A DNA stretch of 64,000 nucleotides from Streptomyces sp. NBC_00704 (lineage in GTDB: Bacteria > Actinomycetota > Actinomycetes > Streptomycetales > Streptomycetaceae), in the NCBI RefSeq assembly GCF_036226605.1, contig NZ_CP109000.1, positions 5,452,501 through 5,516,500 on the forward strand. The letters run 5' to 3'. Shown piece after piece: positions 1 through 8,228 of this stretch (the first letter of the stretch is position 1; each line of letters begins with the position of its first letter). The notes beneath the pieces were generated by a model. The model saw nothing but the letters and a program-made list of their open reading frames with translations. It did no database searches and was not told where the DNA came from. The translations under genes were made by a program, and so were the position numbers.

Positions 1-163
1 CGTGCCGGTTCGGCGAGGAGTCGCAGCAGCCGACATGGCCACACGTCAGGCACAGTCGCAGTTGCACCGGGTGGGTGCCGTCCCTCAGGCACTCCGGGCA
101 TGTCTCGCCCAGCGGGACGGGCTCGGGGTCGGGCAGCGCGTCGGCGTGGGTGCACTGTTTCAT
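1..163 (-). CDS. UBP-type zinc finger protein, 3' end cut off by window edge
   Basis: Reading the minus strand from an ATG at 163 gives 54 codons that run off the left edge. The peptide begins MKQCTHADALPDPEPVPLGE and contains CPEC and CLTCGHVGCC, a Cys/His spacing typical of the zf-UBP (ubiquitin-hydrolase-type) zinc finger also found as small stand-alone proteins in actinobacteria. It is divergent from the Na+/H+ antiporter, with only 60 nt between the two starts. Bacteria lack ubiquitin, so the ligand is unknown. The assignment rests on the Cys pattern only, and the C-terminal half is not visible. Confidence 0.75.
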   Translation of the reverse strand, partial: MKQCTHADALPDPEPVPLGETCPECLRDGTHPVQLRLCLTCGHVGCCDSSPNRH

Positions 164-223
164 GATTGCCAGATTACGACGGGCGCGCGGACGACCGCGC
201 GGAAAAAGAGGGCGGGCCGGGAC

Positions 224-1822
224 ATGGACGTGATGCCACTGCTGTTGCTGGTGGCCGGCAGTGCGGCGATCGCCGCGGCGGCCCGGCGCACCCCGGCGCC
301 CGCGCCGCTGCTGCTGGTGGCGGTCGGCCTGGCCGTCTCCTACGTGCCCGGCGTGCCGGACTACACCCTGGACCCCGACGTCGTGCTGCCCCTGCTGCTG
401 CCGCCGCTGCTGTACACCTCGGCCAGCGACAGCTCCTACCTCGACCTGCGCGCCCAGCTGCGGCCGGTCGCGCTGCTGTCCGTCGGCTACGTGCTCTTCG
501 CGACCGTCGCCGTCGGATGGGCCGCCTACCTCCTCGTCCCCGGCCTGCCGCTGACGGCCGCCCTGGTGCTGGGCGCGGTGGTCGCGCCGCCGGACGCGGT
601 CGCGGCCACCGCCGTGGCCCGCCGGGTCGGCCTGCCCTCCCGGATCACCACCATCCTCCAGGGCGAGTCGCTGCTCAACGACGCCACCGCGATCACCGCC
701 TACAAGGTGGCCCTCGCGGTCGTCGTCGGCGAAGGCGCCTCCTGGGCCGGCGGCATCGAGGAGTTCCTGGTGGCGGCGGTCGGCGGGACCGCCGTCGGCC
801 TGATCCTCATGGCCCCGCTGCACTGGCTGCGCACCCACCTCAGGGAACCCCTCCTCCAGAACACGCTCTCCCTGCTGATCCCCTTCGTCGCGTACGCGGC
901 CGCCGAGCAGTTCCACGCCTCCGGCGTCATCGCCGTGGTCGTCGTCGCCCTCTACCTCGGTCACCGCGCGTGGGAGGTCGACTTCGCCACCCGGCTCCAG
1001 GAGGAGGCCGTGTGGAAGATGGTCGCCTTCGTGCTGGAGTCGGCGGTCTTCGCGCTGATCGGCCTCCAGCTCCCCGTCGTCCTCAAGGGCCTGGGCGCCT
1101 ACGAGGGCCTGGAGGCCGCCTGGTACGCCGTCGCGCTGTTCCTCGTGGTCGTCGCGGCCCGCTTCCTGTGGGTGTACCCGGCGACCTTCCTGCCACGGCT
1201 CGTGTCCTCCCGCATCCGCGCGCGGGAGGAGAACCCCACCTGGCGGGGTCCCGTCGTCATCGCCTGGGCCGGCATGCGGGGCGTGGTCTCGCTCGCCATC
1301 GCCTTCTCCATCCCGCTCACCGTGGACGACGGCGACGCGCCCTTCCCGCACCGCAACCTCATCCTCTTCCTCACCTTCACCACCGTCATCGGCACCCTCG
1401 TGCTCCAGGGCCTGACCCTGCCCCCGCTGATCCGGCTGCTCAAGTTCCCCGACGCGGACCCCCAGGCCGCGACGCTCGCCGAGGCCAACGCCCAGGCGCA
1501 GGCCTCCCGGGTCGCCGAACAGCGTCTCGACGACCTGCTCTCCGACGAGCGCAACGCCCTCCCGCCGCCCCTCGCGGACCGGCTCCGCGACGTCCTGGAG
1601 CGCCGCCGCAACGCCGTCTGGGAACGACTGGGCCAGGTCAACCCGGTCACCGGCGAGACCGTCGACGACACCTACCGGCGGCTGTCGCGCGAGATGATCA
1701 GCGCCGAGCGCGAGATGTTCGTCCGCCTGCGCGACGGCCGCCACATCGACGACGAGATGCTGCGCACGCTGCTGCGCAGGCTGGACCTGGAGGAGGCGGC
1801 GGCCTACCGGGAGGCGACCTGA
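224..1822 (+). CDS. Na+/H+ antiporter, CPA1 family
   Basis: A 532-residue monovalent cation/proton antiporter of the NhaP/NHE-like CPA1 family. The ATG at 224 opens directly into a hydrophobic helix (MDVMPLLLLVAGSAA); an upstream in-frame extension to the window edge lacks membrane character and is rejected. About a dozen transmembrane segments fill residues 1-420. The ion-binding region shows APPDAVAATAVARR and the GESLLNDATA motif (conserved Asp of CPA1), and the IAWAGMRGVVSLAIA motif lies near residue 350. A charged cytoplasmic tail of about 110 residues follows (heptad-rich, RLDDLL...RRLSREM), probably regulatory. Expected role is Na+ or K+ extrusion against the proton gradient. The stop lies 4 nt from the convergent downstream gene. 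Confidence 0.93.
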   Translation: MDVMPLLLLVAGSAAIAAAARRTPAPAPLLLVAVGLAVSYVPGVPDYTLDPDVVLPLLLPPLLYTSASDSSYLDLRAQLRPVALLSVGYVLFATVAVGWAAYLLVPGLPLTAALVLGAVVAPPDAVAATAVARRVGLPSRITTILQGESLLNDATAITAYKVALAVVVGEGASWAGGIEEFLVAAVGGTAVGLILMAPLHWLRTHLREPLLQNTLSLLIPFVAYAAAEQFHASGVIAVVVVALYLGHRAWEVDFATRLQEEAVWKMVAFVLESAVFALIGLQLPVVLKGLGAYEGLEAAWYAVALFLVVVAARFLWVYPATFLPRLVSSRIRAREENPTWRGPVVIAWAGMRGVVSLAIAFSIPLTVDDGDAPFPHRNLILFLTFTTVIGTLVLQGLTLPPLIRLLKFPDADPQAATLAEANAQAQASRVAEQRLDDLLSDERNALPPPLADRLRDVLERRRNAVWERLGQVNPVTGETVDDTYRRLSREMISAEREMFVRLRDGRHIDDEMLRTLLRRLDLEEAAAYREAT

Positions 1823-1826
1823 GGCC

Positions 1827-2714
1827 TCACCCGGCGAAGGGCGCGCCCGTCACCACCGCGGCCAGGCGGGTCCCGCGCGGGAAGGCGCCCTCCTCGGCCA
1901 GGGCGGCAAGGGCGAAGAGCGACTTGGCGACATAGAAACGTTCGACGGCCACGCCGTGCCGGTGCTCGAAGTCCGCCGCGAAGTCCTCCAGCTCCGGGGT
2001 GACCCGCGCGTACCCGCCGAAGTGGAACCGTTCGTCGAGCCGCCACTCGCCCCGCCGGCCGCCGAAGGCCTCCTCCTGGAGAGCGAGTATCGCCGCCCCC
2101 AGGAATCCTCCCTTGAGCACCGGTATCCCCAGAGCCCGCTGGCCGGGCGCGAGACCGGCGGCCAGCCCCGCGAGCGTGCCGCCGGTGCCGCAGGCCAGCG
2201 CGACCACGTCGGCCCGCCCGCGCAGCTCCTCCCCGAGCGCCCGGCAGCCGCGCACCGCCGCCGCGTTGCTGCCCCCCTCGGGCACGACGTACGCGCCCTC
2301 GGCGCCCGCCGCGCCCAGGATCTCCCGCAGCGCCCGCGCCTCGCCCTTGCGCCGGTAGAGCGAGCGGTCCACGAAGCGCAGCCGCATGCCGTCGGCGGCG
2401 CAGCGGGCCAGCGAGGGGTTCAGGGGCCGGCAGGCCAGCTCGTCACCGCGCACCACGCCCACCGTCGGCAGCCCCAGCAGACGGCCCGCCGCGGCCGTCG
2501 CCCGCAGATGGTTGGAGTAGGCGCCGCCGAAGGTCACCAGCGTCCGCCCCGCCGCCCGCTCCAGATTCGGCACGAGCTTGCGCCACTTGTTGCCGACCAG
2601 CTCCGGATGGATCAGGTCGTCCCGCTTGAGCAGCAGCCGTACGCCGTGCCGGGCGAACCGGTCGTCGGCGACCTCCTGGAGCGGGGAGGGCAGGCTCGGG
2701 CGCAGGTCGGTCAC
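1827..2714 (-). CDS. PLP-dependent ACC deaminase / D-cysteine desulfhydrase-like enzyme
   Basis: A 295-residue fold-type II pyridoxal-phosphate enzyme. The PLP lysine is in VGNKWRKLVPNL, preceded by LLKRDDLIHPE, and phosphate-binding Gly-rich segments follow (TFGGAYSNHLRA, ACGTGGTLAGLAAGL). This pattern matches the 1-aminocyclopropane-1-carboxylate deaminase/D-cysteine desulfhydrase family. Substrate cannot be told from sequence. I place the start at the GTG at 2714 because family homology begins there (VTDLRPSLPSPLQ); a much longer in-frame extension upstream is antisense to the encapsulin gene and has no homology. It converges with the antiporter and is divergent from the encapsulin operon. 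Confidence 0.85.
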   Translation of the reverse strand: MTDLRPSLPSPLQEVADDRFARHGVRLLLKRDDLIHPELVGNKWRKLVPNLERAAGRTLVTFGGAYSNHLRATAAAGRLLGLPTVGVVRGDELACRPLNPSLARCAADGMRLRFVDRSLYRRKGEARALREILGAAGAEGAYVVPEGGSNAAAVRGCRALGEELRGRADVVALACGTGGTLAGLAAGLAPGQRALGIPVLKGGFLGAAILALQEEAFGGRRGEWRLDERFHFGGYARVTPELEDFAADFEHRHGVAVERFYVAKSLFALAALAEEGAFPRGTRLAAVVTGAPFAG

Positions 2715-2888
2715 CCGCCCATTGTCGAACACCGTTCGGGCGGATGCGCCGCTGCCCAGGCACGCGATGATCCATTCCCGCTCTTTCGGGTAATACCACG
2801 AGCACACACCGTGATGAAAGGCTGGTCCACGTGAACAGTGCACCGGCGCAGTTCGGCGGCCGTGCATGAATCGGGAGGGCAATTTCTC

Positions 2889-4295
2889 ATGTCGGTAGGC
2901 GAAGAGGTCCGCTCGGAGTCGGGCAAGCCGCAGCAGAGTCTCGGCACCGCGGCCGCGCGGAACCTGGCCACCACGACCAAGTCCGCACCGCAGATGCAGG
3001 AGATCAGCTCCCGCTGGCTGCTGCGGAATCTGCCCTGGGTCGATGTGCAGGGCGGCACGTACAGGGTCAACAGGCGTCTGACGTACGCGGTCGGCGACGG
3101 CCGCGTCACGTTCGTCAAGACCGGCGACCGGGTCGAGGTCATCCCGGCCGAACTGGGCGAACTGCCCGCGCTGCGCTCCTACGAGGACGAGGAGGTGCTC
3201 GGCGAGCTGTCCCAGCGCTGCCGGCAGCGGGAGTTCGGCCCCGGCGAGGTCATCGCCTCCTTCGGCAGCCAGACCGACGAGGTCTACCTGCTGGCGCACG
3301 GCCGCGTGGAGAAGGTCGGAACCGGCCCCTACGGCGACGACCAGGTGCTCGGAGTCCTCGCCGACGGCGCCTACTTCGGCGACCAGGCGCTGCTCGACGC
3401 GGACGCCATCTGGGAGTACACCGCCCGCGCGGACACGGCCTGCACGGTGCTCATCCTGGCCCGTCAGGACGTCGAGCAGGTCGCGGAGCGCGCCGACTCC
3501 CTGCGCGAACACCTCCAGCAACTGCGCACGATCCCCGAGCAGCGCACCAACAAGTACGGCGAGAAGGAGGTCGACCTCGCGGCCGGCCACGCCGGCGAGC
3601 CGGACATCCCGCACACGTTCGTCGACTACGACGCCAGGCCCCGCGAGTACGAGCTGAGCATCGCCCAGACCGTCCTGCGCATCCACTCGCGCGTCGCCGA
3701 CCTCTACAACCAGCCGATGAACCAGACCGAGCAGCAGTTGCGGCTGACGGTCGAGGCCCTCAAGGAGCGCCAGGAGCACGAGCTGGTCAACAACCGGGAG
3801 TTCGGTCTCCTGCACAACTGCGAGTACGACCAGCGGCTCCAGCCGCACGACGGCGTGCCCAGCCCGGACGACCTGGACGAGCTGCTCAGCAGGCGGCGCG
3901 GCACCAAGATGCTCCTCGCCCACCCGCGCGCCATCTCCGCGATCGGCCGCGAGCTCAACAAGCGCGGCCTCGTGCCCGAGACGATCGACGTCGGCGGCAA
4001 CCGCATCCCCACCTGGCGCGGGGTGCCGATCTACCCCTGCAACAAGATCCCCGTCTCCGAGGCGCGGACCAGCTCGATCATCGCGCTGCGTCTGGGCCAG
4101 GAGGACCAGGGCGTCATCGGCCTGCGCCAGTCGGGCATCCCCGACGAGATCGAGCCGAGCCTGTCGGTGCGGTTCATGGGCATCAACGAACAGGCCATCA
4201 TCAAGTACCTGGTCACGGCCTACTACTCGGCCGCCGTCCTGGTGCCGGACGCGCTGGGCGTCCTGGAGAACGTCGAGATCGGCCGCTGGCGGTGA
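2889..4295 (+). CDS. Family 2B encapsulin shell protein with cyclic nucleotide-binding domain
   Basis: A 468-residue HK97-fold nanocompartment shell protein. An extended N-terminal arm (residues 1-50) and the start of the shell fold (WVDVQGGTYRVNRRL) precede a cyclic nucleotide-binding domain at roughly 95-210, inserted into the shell fold as in family 2B. Its phosphate-cassette-like segment is AYFGDQALLD, with an Arg at 180. Residues 225-468 give the rest of the capsid-like fold, ending in the membrane-like stretch AIIKYLVTAYYSAAVLVPDALGVLENVE seen in encapsulin C termini (quoted here only as position 437-462). Start: ATG with GGGAGG 9 nt upstream. The downstream prenyl synthase overlaps by 4 nt (GTGA), so the two are translationally coupled, and that enzyme is the likely cargo. 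Family 2B shells are known to pair with terpene cyclases, polyprenyl transferases and a few other enzymes. Confidence 0.9.
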   Translation: MSVGEEVRSESGKPQQSLGTAAARNLATTTKSAPQMQEISSRWLLRNLPWVDVQGGTYRVNRRLTYAVGDGRVTFVKTGDRVEVIPAELGELPALRSYEDEEVLGELSQRCRQREFGPGEVIASFGSQTDEVYLLAHGRVEKVGTGPYGDDQVLGVLADGAYFGDQALLDADAIWEYTARADTACTVLILARQDVEQVAERADSLREHLQQLRTIPEQRTNKYGEKEVDLAAGHAGEPDIPHTFVDYDARPREYELSIAQTVLRIHSRVADLYNQPMNQTEQQLRLTVEALKERQEHELVNNREFGLLHNCEYDQRLQPHDGVPSPDDLDELLSRRRGTKMLLAHPRAISAIGRELNKRGLVPETIDVGGNRIPTWRGVPIYPCNKIPVSEARTSSIIALRLGQEDQGVIGLRQSGIPDEIEPSLSVRFMGINEQAIIKYLVTAYYSAAVLVPDALGVLENVEIGRWR

Positions 4296-5404
4296 CCTCC
4301 GCCGTCAGGCGACAGCGGGGCGGGACGCGCGAACGGCGGACGTCCGACGGCGACCGGGGCGAGGGCGACGCGGGGACGACCGACGGGCACGAGGCGGCGG
4401 CGCTCCTGGAGCGGTCCAGGGCGGCCGTCGACCCGGCGCTGCGGGCGGCGCTCGACTCGCTGCCCGCCTCGATGCGCCGGGTCGCGCTCTACCACTTCGG
4501 CTGGGAACACGCGGACGGCACCCCCGCCGCGGACAACGCCGGCAAGGCGATCCGGCCGGCGCTGGTGCTCGCCGCGGCCGCGGCGCTCGGCGGCCCGCGG
4601 GCCCGTGCGGCGGCGGTGCGGGCCGCCGCCGCGGTCGAACTGGTCCACAACTTCACGCTGCTCCACGACGACGTGATGGACCGGGACGCCACCCGCCGCC
4701 ACCGCCCCACCGCGTGGACCGTGTTCGGCGACGCCGACGCGATCCTCGCCGGGGACGCCCTCCAGGCCCTCGCCCTCGGCCTGCTCGCCGCGGACCCGCA
4801 CCCCGCGTCCCGGCCGGCTGCGGCCAGGCTCGCGGCGTGCGTGGTCGAACTGTGCGCCGGCCAGCAGGCGGACACCGCCATGGAGAGACGCGGCCCCGCC
4901 GGCGTCACCCTCGACGAGGTGCTCGTCATGGCGGAGGCCAAGACGGGCGCGCTGCTCGGCTGCGCCTGCGCGGTCGGCGCGCTGTACGCGGGAGCGGCCG
5001 AGCGGGACGTCGAAGCGCTGGACGCGTTCGGCCGGGAGGCCGGGCTCGCCTTCCAGCTCATCGACGACGTCATCGGGATATGGGGGGACCCGCGGCACAC
5101 CGGCAAACCGGCCGGCGCGGATCTCGCCGCCCGCAAGAAGTCCCTGCCGGTGGTCGCCGCCCTCACCTCGGCCACCCCGGCGGCCGGCGAACTGGCCGCG
5201 CTGTACGCGGCGCCCTACGACCCGGCCGACCTGGACCGCACGACGCTGGCCGTCGAGCGGGCGGGCGGCCGCGCGTGGGCGCAGGAGCAGGCGGCCGACC
5301 GGATGGCCCGCGCCATGCAGGAGCTGGCCCGGGCGGTGCCGGACCCCGAGGCGGCGGGCGGCCTGCTGTGCCTGGCCGAGTTCGTCACCCGCCGCACCAC
5401 ATAG
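4292..5404 (+). CDS. Polyprenyl diphosphate synthase, probable encapsulin cargo
   Basis: A 370-residue trans-isoprenyl diphosphate synthase that condenses allylic diphosphates with IPP. The first Asp-rich motif is HDDVMD (D126, D127, D130). The second is LIDDVIGIWGDP (D258, D259), the DDxxG form common in actinobacterial GGPP synthase-like enzymes. The Phe five residues before the first motif (HNFTLLHDD) favours a short product (C15-C20), by family precedent. The N terminus carries about 32 residues rich in Arg, Gly, Asp and Thr before the catalytic helices. Disordered N-terminal segments of this kind direct cargo loading into family 2 encapsulins, so this is a candidate loading peptide (inference). 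GTG start overlaps the shell gene stop by 4 nt. No terpene cyclase is adjacent. Confidence 0.92.
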   Translation: MTSAVRRQRGGTRERRTSDGDRGEGDAGTTDGHEAAALLERSRAAVDPALRAALDSLPASMRRVALYHFGWEHADGTPAADNAGKAIRPALVLAAAAALGGPRARAAAVRAAAAVELVHNFTLLHDDVMDRDATRRHRPTAWTVFGDADAILAGDALQALALGLLAADPHPASRPAAARLAACVVELCAGQQADTAMERRGPAGVTLDEVLVMAEAKTGALLGCACAVGALYAGAAERDVEALDAFGREAGLAFQLIDDVIGIWGDPRHTGKPAGADLAARKKSLPVVAALTSATPAAGELAALYAAPYDPADLDRTTLAVERAGGRAWAQEQAADRMARAMQELARAVPDPEAAGGLLCLAEFVTRRTT

Positions 5405-5457
5405 GCCCGCCCACCCGCGCACGCCCGCAAGGGGGGTGCGGCGGGCAGCCTGCTCGT

Positions 5458-5496
5458 GTCCCGGCCGGTCCCGCCCGTGGCGGGGCCGACCGGGAC
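5458..5496 (+). terminator. Hairpin downstream of the encapsulin-prenyl synthase operon
   Basis: A long imperfect inverted repeat (GTCCCGGCCGGTCCC pairing with GGGGCCGACCGGGAC) begins about 50 nt after the prenyl synthase stop. Streptomyces terminators often lack a U tract, so this is a plausible terminator. Confidence 0.5.
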
Positions 5497-5537
5497 ATCG
5501 GTGCGTGCGGCCCCGGCGCGGCCCCGTGTGGCGGCAC

Positions 5538-5566
5538 GCCCCGGTCGGAGTTCAGCCGACCGGGGC
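5538..5566. terminator. Second perfect hairpin in the 5.4-5.9 kb spacer
   Basis: An 11-bp perfect stem (GCCCCGGTCGG with CCGACCGGGGC) closes a 7-nt loop. It lies in the same 540-bp gene-free spacer as the preceding hairpin and may be a back-up terminator. Confidence 0.45.
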
Positions 5567-5694
5567 ACCGGCGGGTCCGTCCGCCTGCCCATGCCTGCCA
5601 ACCCGTGCCTGCCTGGGCCCCCTGCCCCGGTCGGCCAGGGCAGGCGGCCTGGGCAGGAGTCAGCCGACGGCCGCCGCTGCGCACCTGGCTCCCC

Positions 5695-5897
5695 GAGCGG
5701 GCGGTGGTCCTGCCGTGGGGAGGGTGCCCGTGCGGCGGGACGGTGGGGGGATCGGGTACCGGCCCGCCACCGAGCGGGCGAAAGTCCTGCCGTGGGGAGA
5801 GTGTCCGTGCGGCGGGACGTCGGGGGCATCGGGTGACAGACCCCCAGCGGGCGGTGGTCCCTGCCGGGGGAGGGGCGGCCGGGCGGTGGGACTTCGG
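5695..5897. repeat. Three degenerate direct repeats, period about 75 bp
   Basis: Copies start near 5695, 5772 and 5846. The first two share most of about 60 bases, including CCTGCCGTGGGGAG and GTGCGGCGGGACG; the third is more decayed. They fill the spacer before the small Cys-rich gene. ORFs across them have no plausible protein character. I see no gene in 5405-5946. Confidence 0.7.
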
Positions 5898-5946
5898 CGG
5901 CGTACGAGCGGGAGCGGTTCGGCTGTGGTCGCCCTACTCTGAGGAC

Positions 5947-6213
5947 ATGGACAGGGAACAACGCGTCTGTTCCGCCTGCGGGGAGCCCGTGCAGTCCGTC
6001 GTCCGGCGGCACAAGACGCTGGGCGCGTGGGTGCCGCGCTGGGCGGCGGGGCCGTGCCACAACCCCGACTGCGAGGCGTACGTGGAGGCGGGCCCCCAGC
6101 CCCACCTCGCCGCGCCCGGCGACGACAGCGGAGGCCGGGGACACCCGGCCGGACCCGAGCGCTCCGCCGCGTCGGAGGAGGGGCCCGGCGCTCCCGCCGC
6201 CCGGTCCTCGTGA
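5947..6213 (+). CDS. Small Cys-rich hypothetical protein
   Basis: An 88-residue protein starting MDREQRVCSACGEPV. A CxxC pair at residues 8-11 and a second pair in GPCHNPDCEAY suggest a single zinc-ribbon-like site. The C-terminal half is low-complexity (Gly, Pro, Ser, Glu) and probably disordered. I do not recognise a named family and no function is implied. Codon bias is normal for the chromosome. It sits alone between the repeat spacer and the convergent VOC operon. Confidence 0.6.
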   Translation: MDREQRVCSACGEPVQSVVRRHKTLGAWVPRWAAGPCHNPDCEAYVEAGPQPHLAAPGDDSGGRGHPAGPERSAASEEGPGAPAARSS

Positions 6214-6241
6214 CCGCGCGCCGCGGGCCGCGACGAGCAGG

Positions 6242-7042
6242 TCAGGAATCCGTCCGGGGCAGTCCGCCCGTCTCCGCGTCGCGGCCGGTCAGGCAGTACA
6301 GGCCGCCCGCCGGGTCGCGCAGCACCGTCCAGTGCGGGTGACGGGCCACCAGCCGCGCGCCCAGCCGCTCGTGGCGTGCGCACACGGCGTCCACGTCCGC
6401 GCCGCAGGCGAGGTCGAGATGGGCGGAGACCTGACCCGCGCCCGCACCGTCACCGCTGACGCCGTCACCGCCGGGGCCGGCCGGCTCGTCGTCGAGCCGC
6501 TGTAGCAGGATGCGGATCGGCAGTCCGGCGGGCGGCTCGACCACATGGAACTCGGGCCGGGATCCCGCCCGCGCCGGCCAGTCGGGCAGCAGCGCGGTCC
6601 AGAAGGCGATCTCGGCTTCGAACGCCGACGGCGGCACGTCCAGGCACACCTGGTCGACGCGGCTGCCGGCCACCACCGCAGGCCGTACGGCCTCCCCGAG
6701 CCACGGCACCGCGCAGAACGCGTGCCCGGCCGGGGAGCGCAGCACGGCCCAGCCGTCGTGCCGGGCGACCGGCTCCGCGCCGAGCGCCCGGGCCTCCTCG
6801 ACGAAACCGGGCACGTCCTCGACGGCGAAGTCGAGATGCGCGCCGCCGTCGCCGTCCGCGGCGCCCTGGAGTTTCACGCAGGCGTCCGCGCCGTCCGGCA
6901 GCAGGGTGACGAACTCCTCCCGCTCGCCCCGGAACCCGGACAGGCGGGTGTCCGTGACCGCCGCCCAGAACGCGCCGGCCCGATCGAACCGCGTGGCGGG
7001 CCGGTCCACGAAGGCGTGGGTCCAGCGGACCGGTCGGCTCAT
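6242..7042 (-). CDS. VOC (glyoxalase-like) protein with two domains
   Basis: A 266-residue protein with two vicinal-oxygen-chelate modules, about 1-125 and 135-266. Each ends in a characteristic DPAG/SPAGHAFC or LRDPAGGLYCL strand preceded by a LGA-HxxW segment. Metal ligands cannot be assigned reliably, so it may be a lyase, dioxygenase or antibiotic-binding protein. Start ATG at 7042 overlaps the stop of the upstream VOC gene by 4 nt, so it is the last gene of an AraC-VOC-VOC operon. A longer in-frame upstream ORF is antisense overlap with the neighbouring gene and is rejected. Confidence 0.85.
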   Translation of the reverse strand: MSRPVRWTHAFVDRPATRFDRAGAFWAAVTDTRLSGFRGEREEFVTLLPDGADACVKLQGAADGDGGAHLDFAVEDVPGFVEEARALGAEPVARHDGWAVLRSPAGHAFCAVPWLGEAVRPAVVAGSRVDQVCLDVPPSAFEAEIAFWTALLPDWPARAGSRPEFHVVEPPAGLPIRILLQRLDDEPAGPGGDGVSGDGAGAGQVSAHLDLACGADVDAVCARHERLGARLVARHPHWTVLRDPAGGLYCLTGRDAETGGLPRTDS

Positions 7043-7476
7043 GCCCTGCGCTCCAGGAACCGCAGCATGTTCCCGGCCGGGTCCCGGAACGCGCAGTCGC
7101 GCACGCCGTAGGGCTGGTCCGTCGGCTCCTGGAGCACCTCGACGCCGGCCTCCCGCACGCGCGCGTGCAGCGCGTCGCAGTCGGCGGTGGTGAAGATGAC
7201 GCCGCGCAGAACGCCCTTGGCGAGCAGCCGGGCCATCGCCTCGCGGTCGGCCGGGGAGAAGTCGGGGTTGGCGCCCGGCGGCTCCAGCACGATGTCGACG
7301 TCGGGCTGGAGCGGCGAGCCCACGGTCACCCACCGCATGCCCTCGTAGGAGACGTCGTTGCGGACTTGGAGACCGAGCACCTCGACGTAGAAGTGCAGGG
7401 CCTTGTCGTGGTCGTCGACGGCGACGAAGCACTGGTGGAGTCGGAGGTCCGTGGGTGCAGCCATGCGTTCAGCCAT
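7039..7476 (-). CDS. VOC family protein
   Basis: A single-domain 145-residue glyoxalase/bleomycin-resistance-fold protein. It opens LHQCFVAVDDHDKALHFYVE and closes DCAFRDPAGNMLRFLE, the two halves of the paired beta-alpha-beta motif. A second ATG four codons in (MAAPTDL) is an alternative start. It lies 9 nt after the AraC-type gene and overlaps the two-domain VOC gene by 4 nt. Genes of this sort beside a small AraC regulator often act in detoxification, but the substrate is unknown. Confidence 0.88.
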   Translation of the reverse strand: MAERMAAPTDLRLHQCFVAVDDHDKALHFYVEVLGLQVRNDVSYEGMRWVTVGSPLQPDVDIVLEPPGANPDFSPADREAMARLLAKGVLRGVIFTTADCDALHARVREAGVEVLQEPTDQPYGVRDCAFRDPAGNMLRFLERRA

Positions 7477-7485
7477 GCCTCCAGC

Positions 7486-7887
7486 CTAGGCGGGCCGGCT
7501 CCGCCGGGGACGGGTGAACGTCCTGGCCACGCAGGGCGTGATCACCGCGCTCTCGTCGTGCGAACGGGCCCGGTACGCGCTCGGGGTCTCGCCGACCAGC
7601 TCGGTGAACCGGGAGCTGAACGAGCCGAGCGAGGTGCAGCCGACCGCCATGCAGACCTCCGTCACGCTCAGGTCGCCGCGCCGCAGCAGGACCTTGGCGC
7701 GCTCGACGCGGCGGGTCATCAGATAGGCGTAGGGCGTCTCGCCGTAGGCCTCGCGGAAGCTGCGCTGGAAGTGGCCGGGGGACATGAGCGCCGTGGCGGC
7801 GAGCGCGGCGACGTCCAGCGGCTCGGCGTACTCGCGGTCCATCCGGTCCCGCGCCTGCCGCAGCCTCACCAGGTCCTCCCGATTCAT
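7486..7887 (-). CDS. Small AraC-family transcriptional regulator
   Basis: A 133-residue protein that is essentially only the AraC double helix-turn-helix: ALMSPGHFQRSFREAYGE followed by SVTEVCMAVGCTSLGSFSSRF. There is no N-terminal ligand-binding domain, so effector sensing must come from elsewhere or be absent. ATG at 7887. It is first in a three-gene operon with two VOC proteins and probably regulates it (inference). The C-terminal 30 residues are basic. Confidence 0.9.
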   Translation of the reverse strand: MNREDLVRLRQARDRMDREYAEPLDVAALAATALMSPGHFQRSFREAYGETPYAYLMTRRVERAKVLLRRGDLSVTEVCMAVGCTSLGSFSSRFTELVGETPSAYRARSHDESAVITPCVARTFTRPRRSRPA

Positions 7888-8228
7888 CACGCCAGGATCG
7901 CACGGTCCTCGACCGCCGGGCCCGCGGCGGGCATCCTCGGCGCAGGTCCGGGAAGCCGGTGGGCACAGGTGCGCGGGGGTGGCGCGGGGCGCATGGTGAT
8001 CGCAGGACGGGGCACCCTGCTCGCGGCGGTGGCCTCGGTCCTCCCGCGGTCCCCCGCCCGACGCCCAGGACGGCCCTGAAGTCCAGGACGGCCCCGACGC
8101 CCACGCCCGAGAAGTGCCCCGACACCCAAGACATGCCCGACGTCCGAGACACGACGGACGCCTGAGACGACGGACGCCGAGACATGACCGACACGCGAGC
8201 GGACATCCGAGACCGGGAGGCGGACGCC

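Noticed and set aside
2715..3923. Extension of the PLP enzyme ORF upstream of 2714
   Set aside because: Antisense to the encapsulin gene and without PLP-enzyme homology.
5068..5100. Missing third Asp in the second Asp-rich motif of the prenyl synthase
   Set aside because: The DDxxG form with IWGDP is normal for this actinobacterial subgroup, so not a sign of inactivation.
5436..5942. Plus-strand ORFs in the 5.4-5.9 kb spacer
   Set aside because: They arise from GC-rich repeats and hairpins and lack RBS and protein-like composition.
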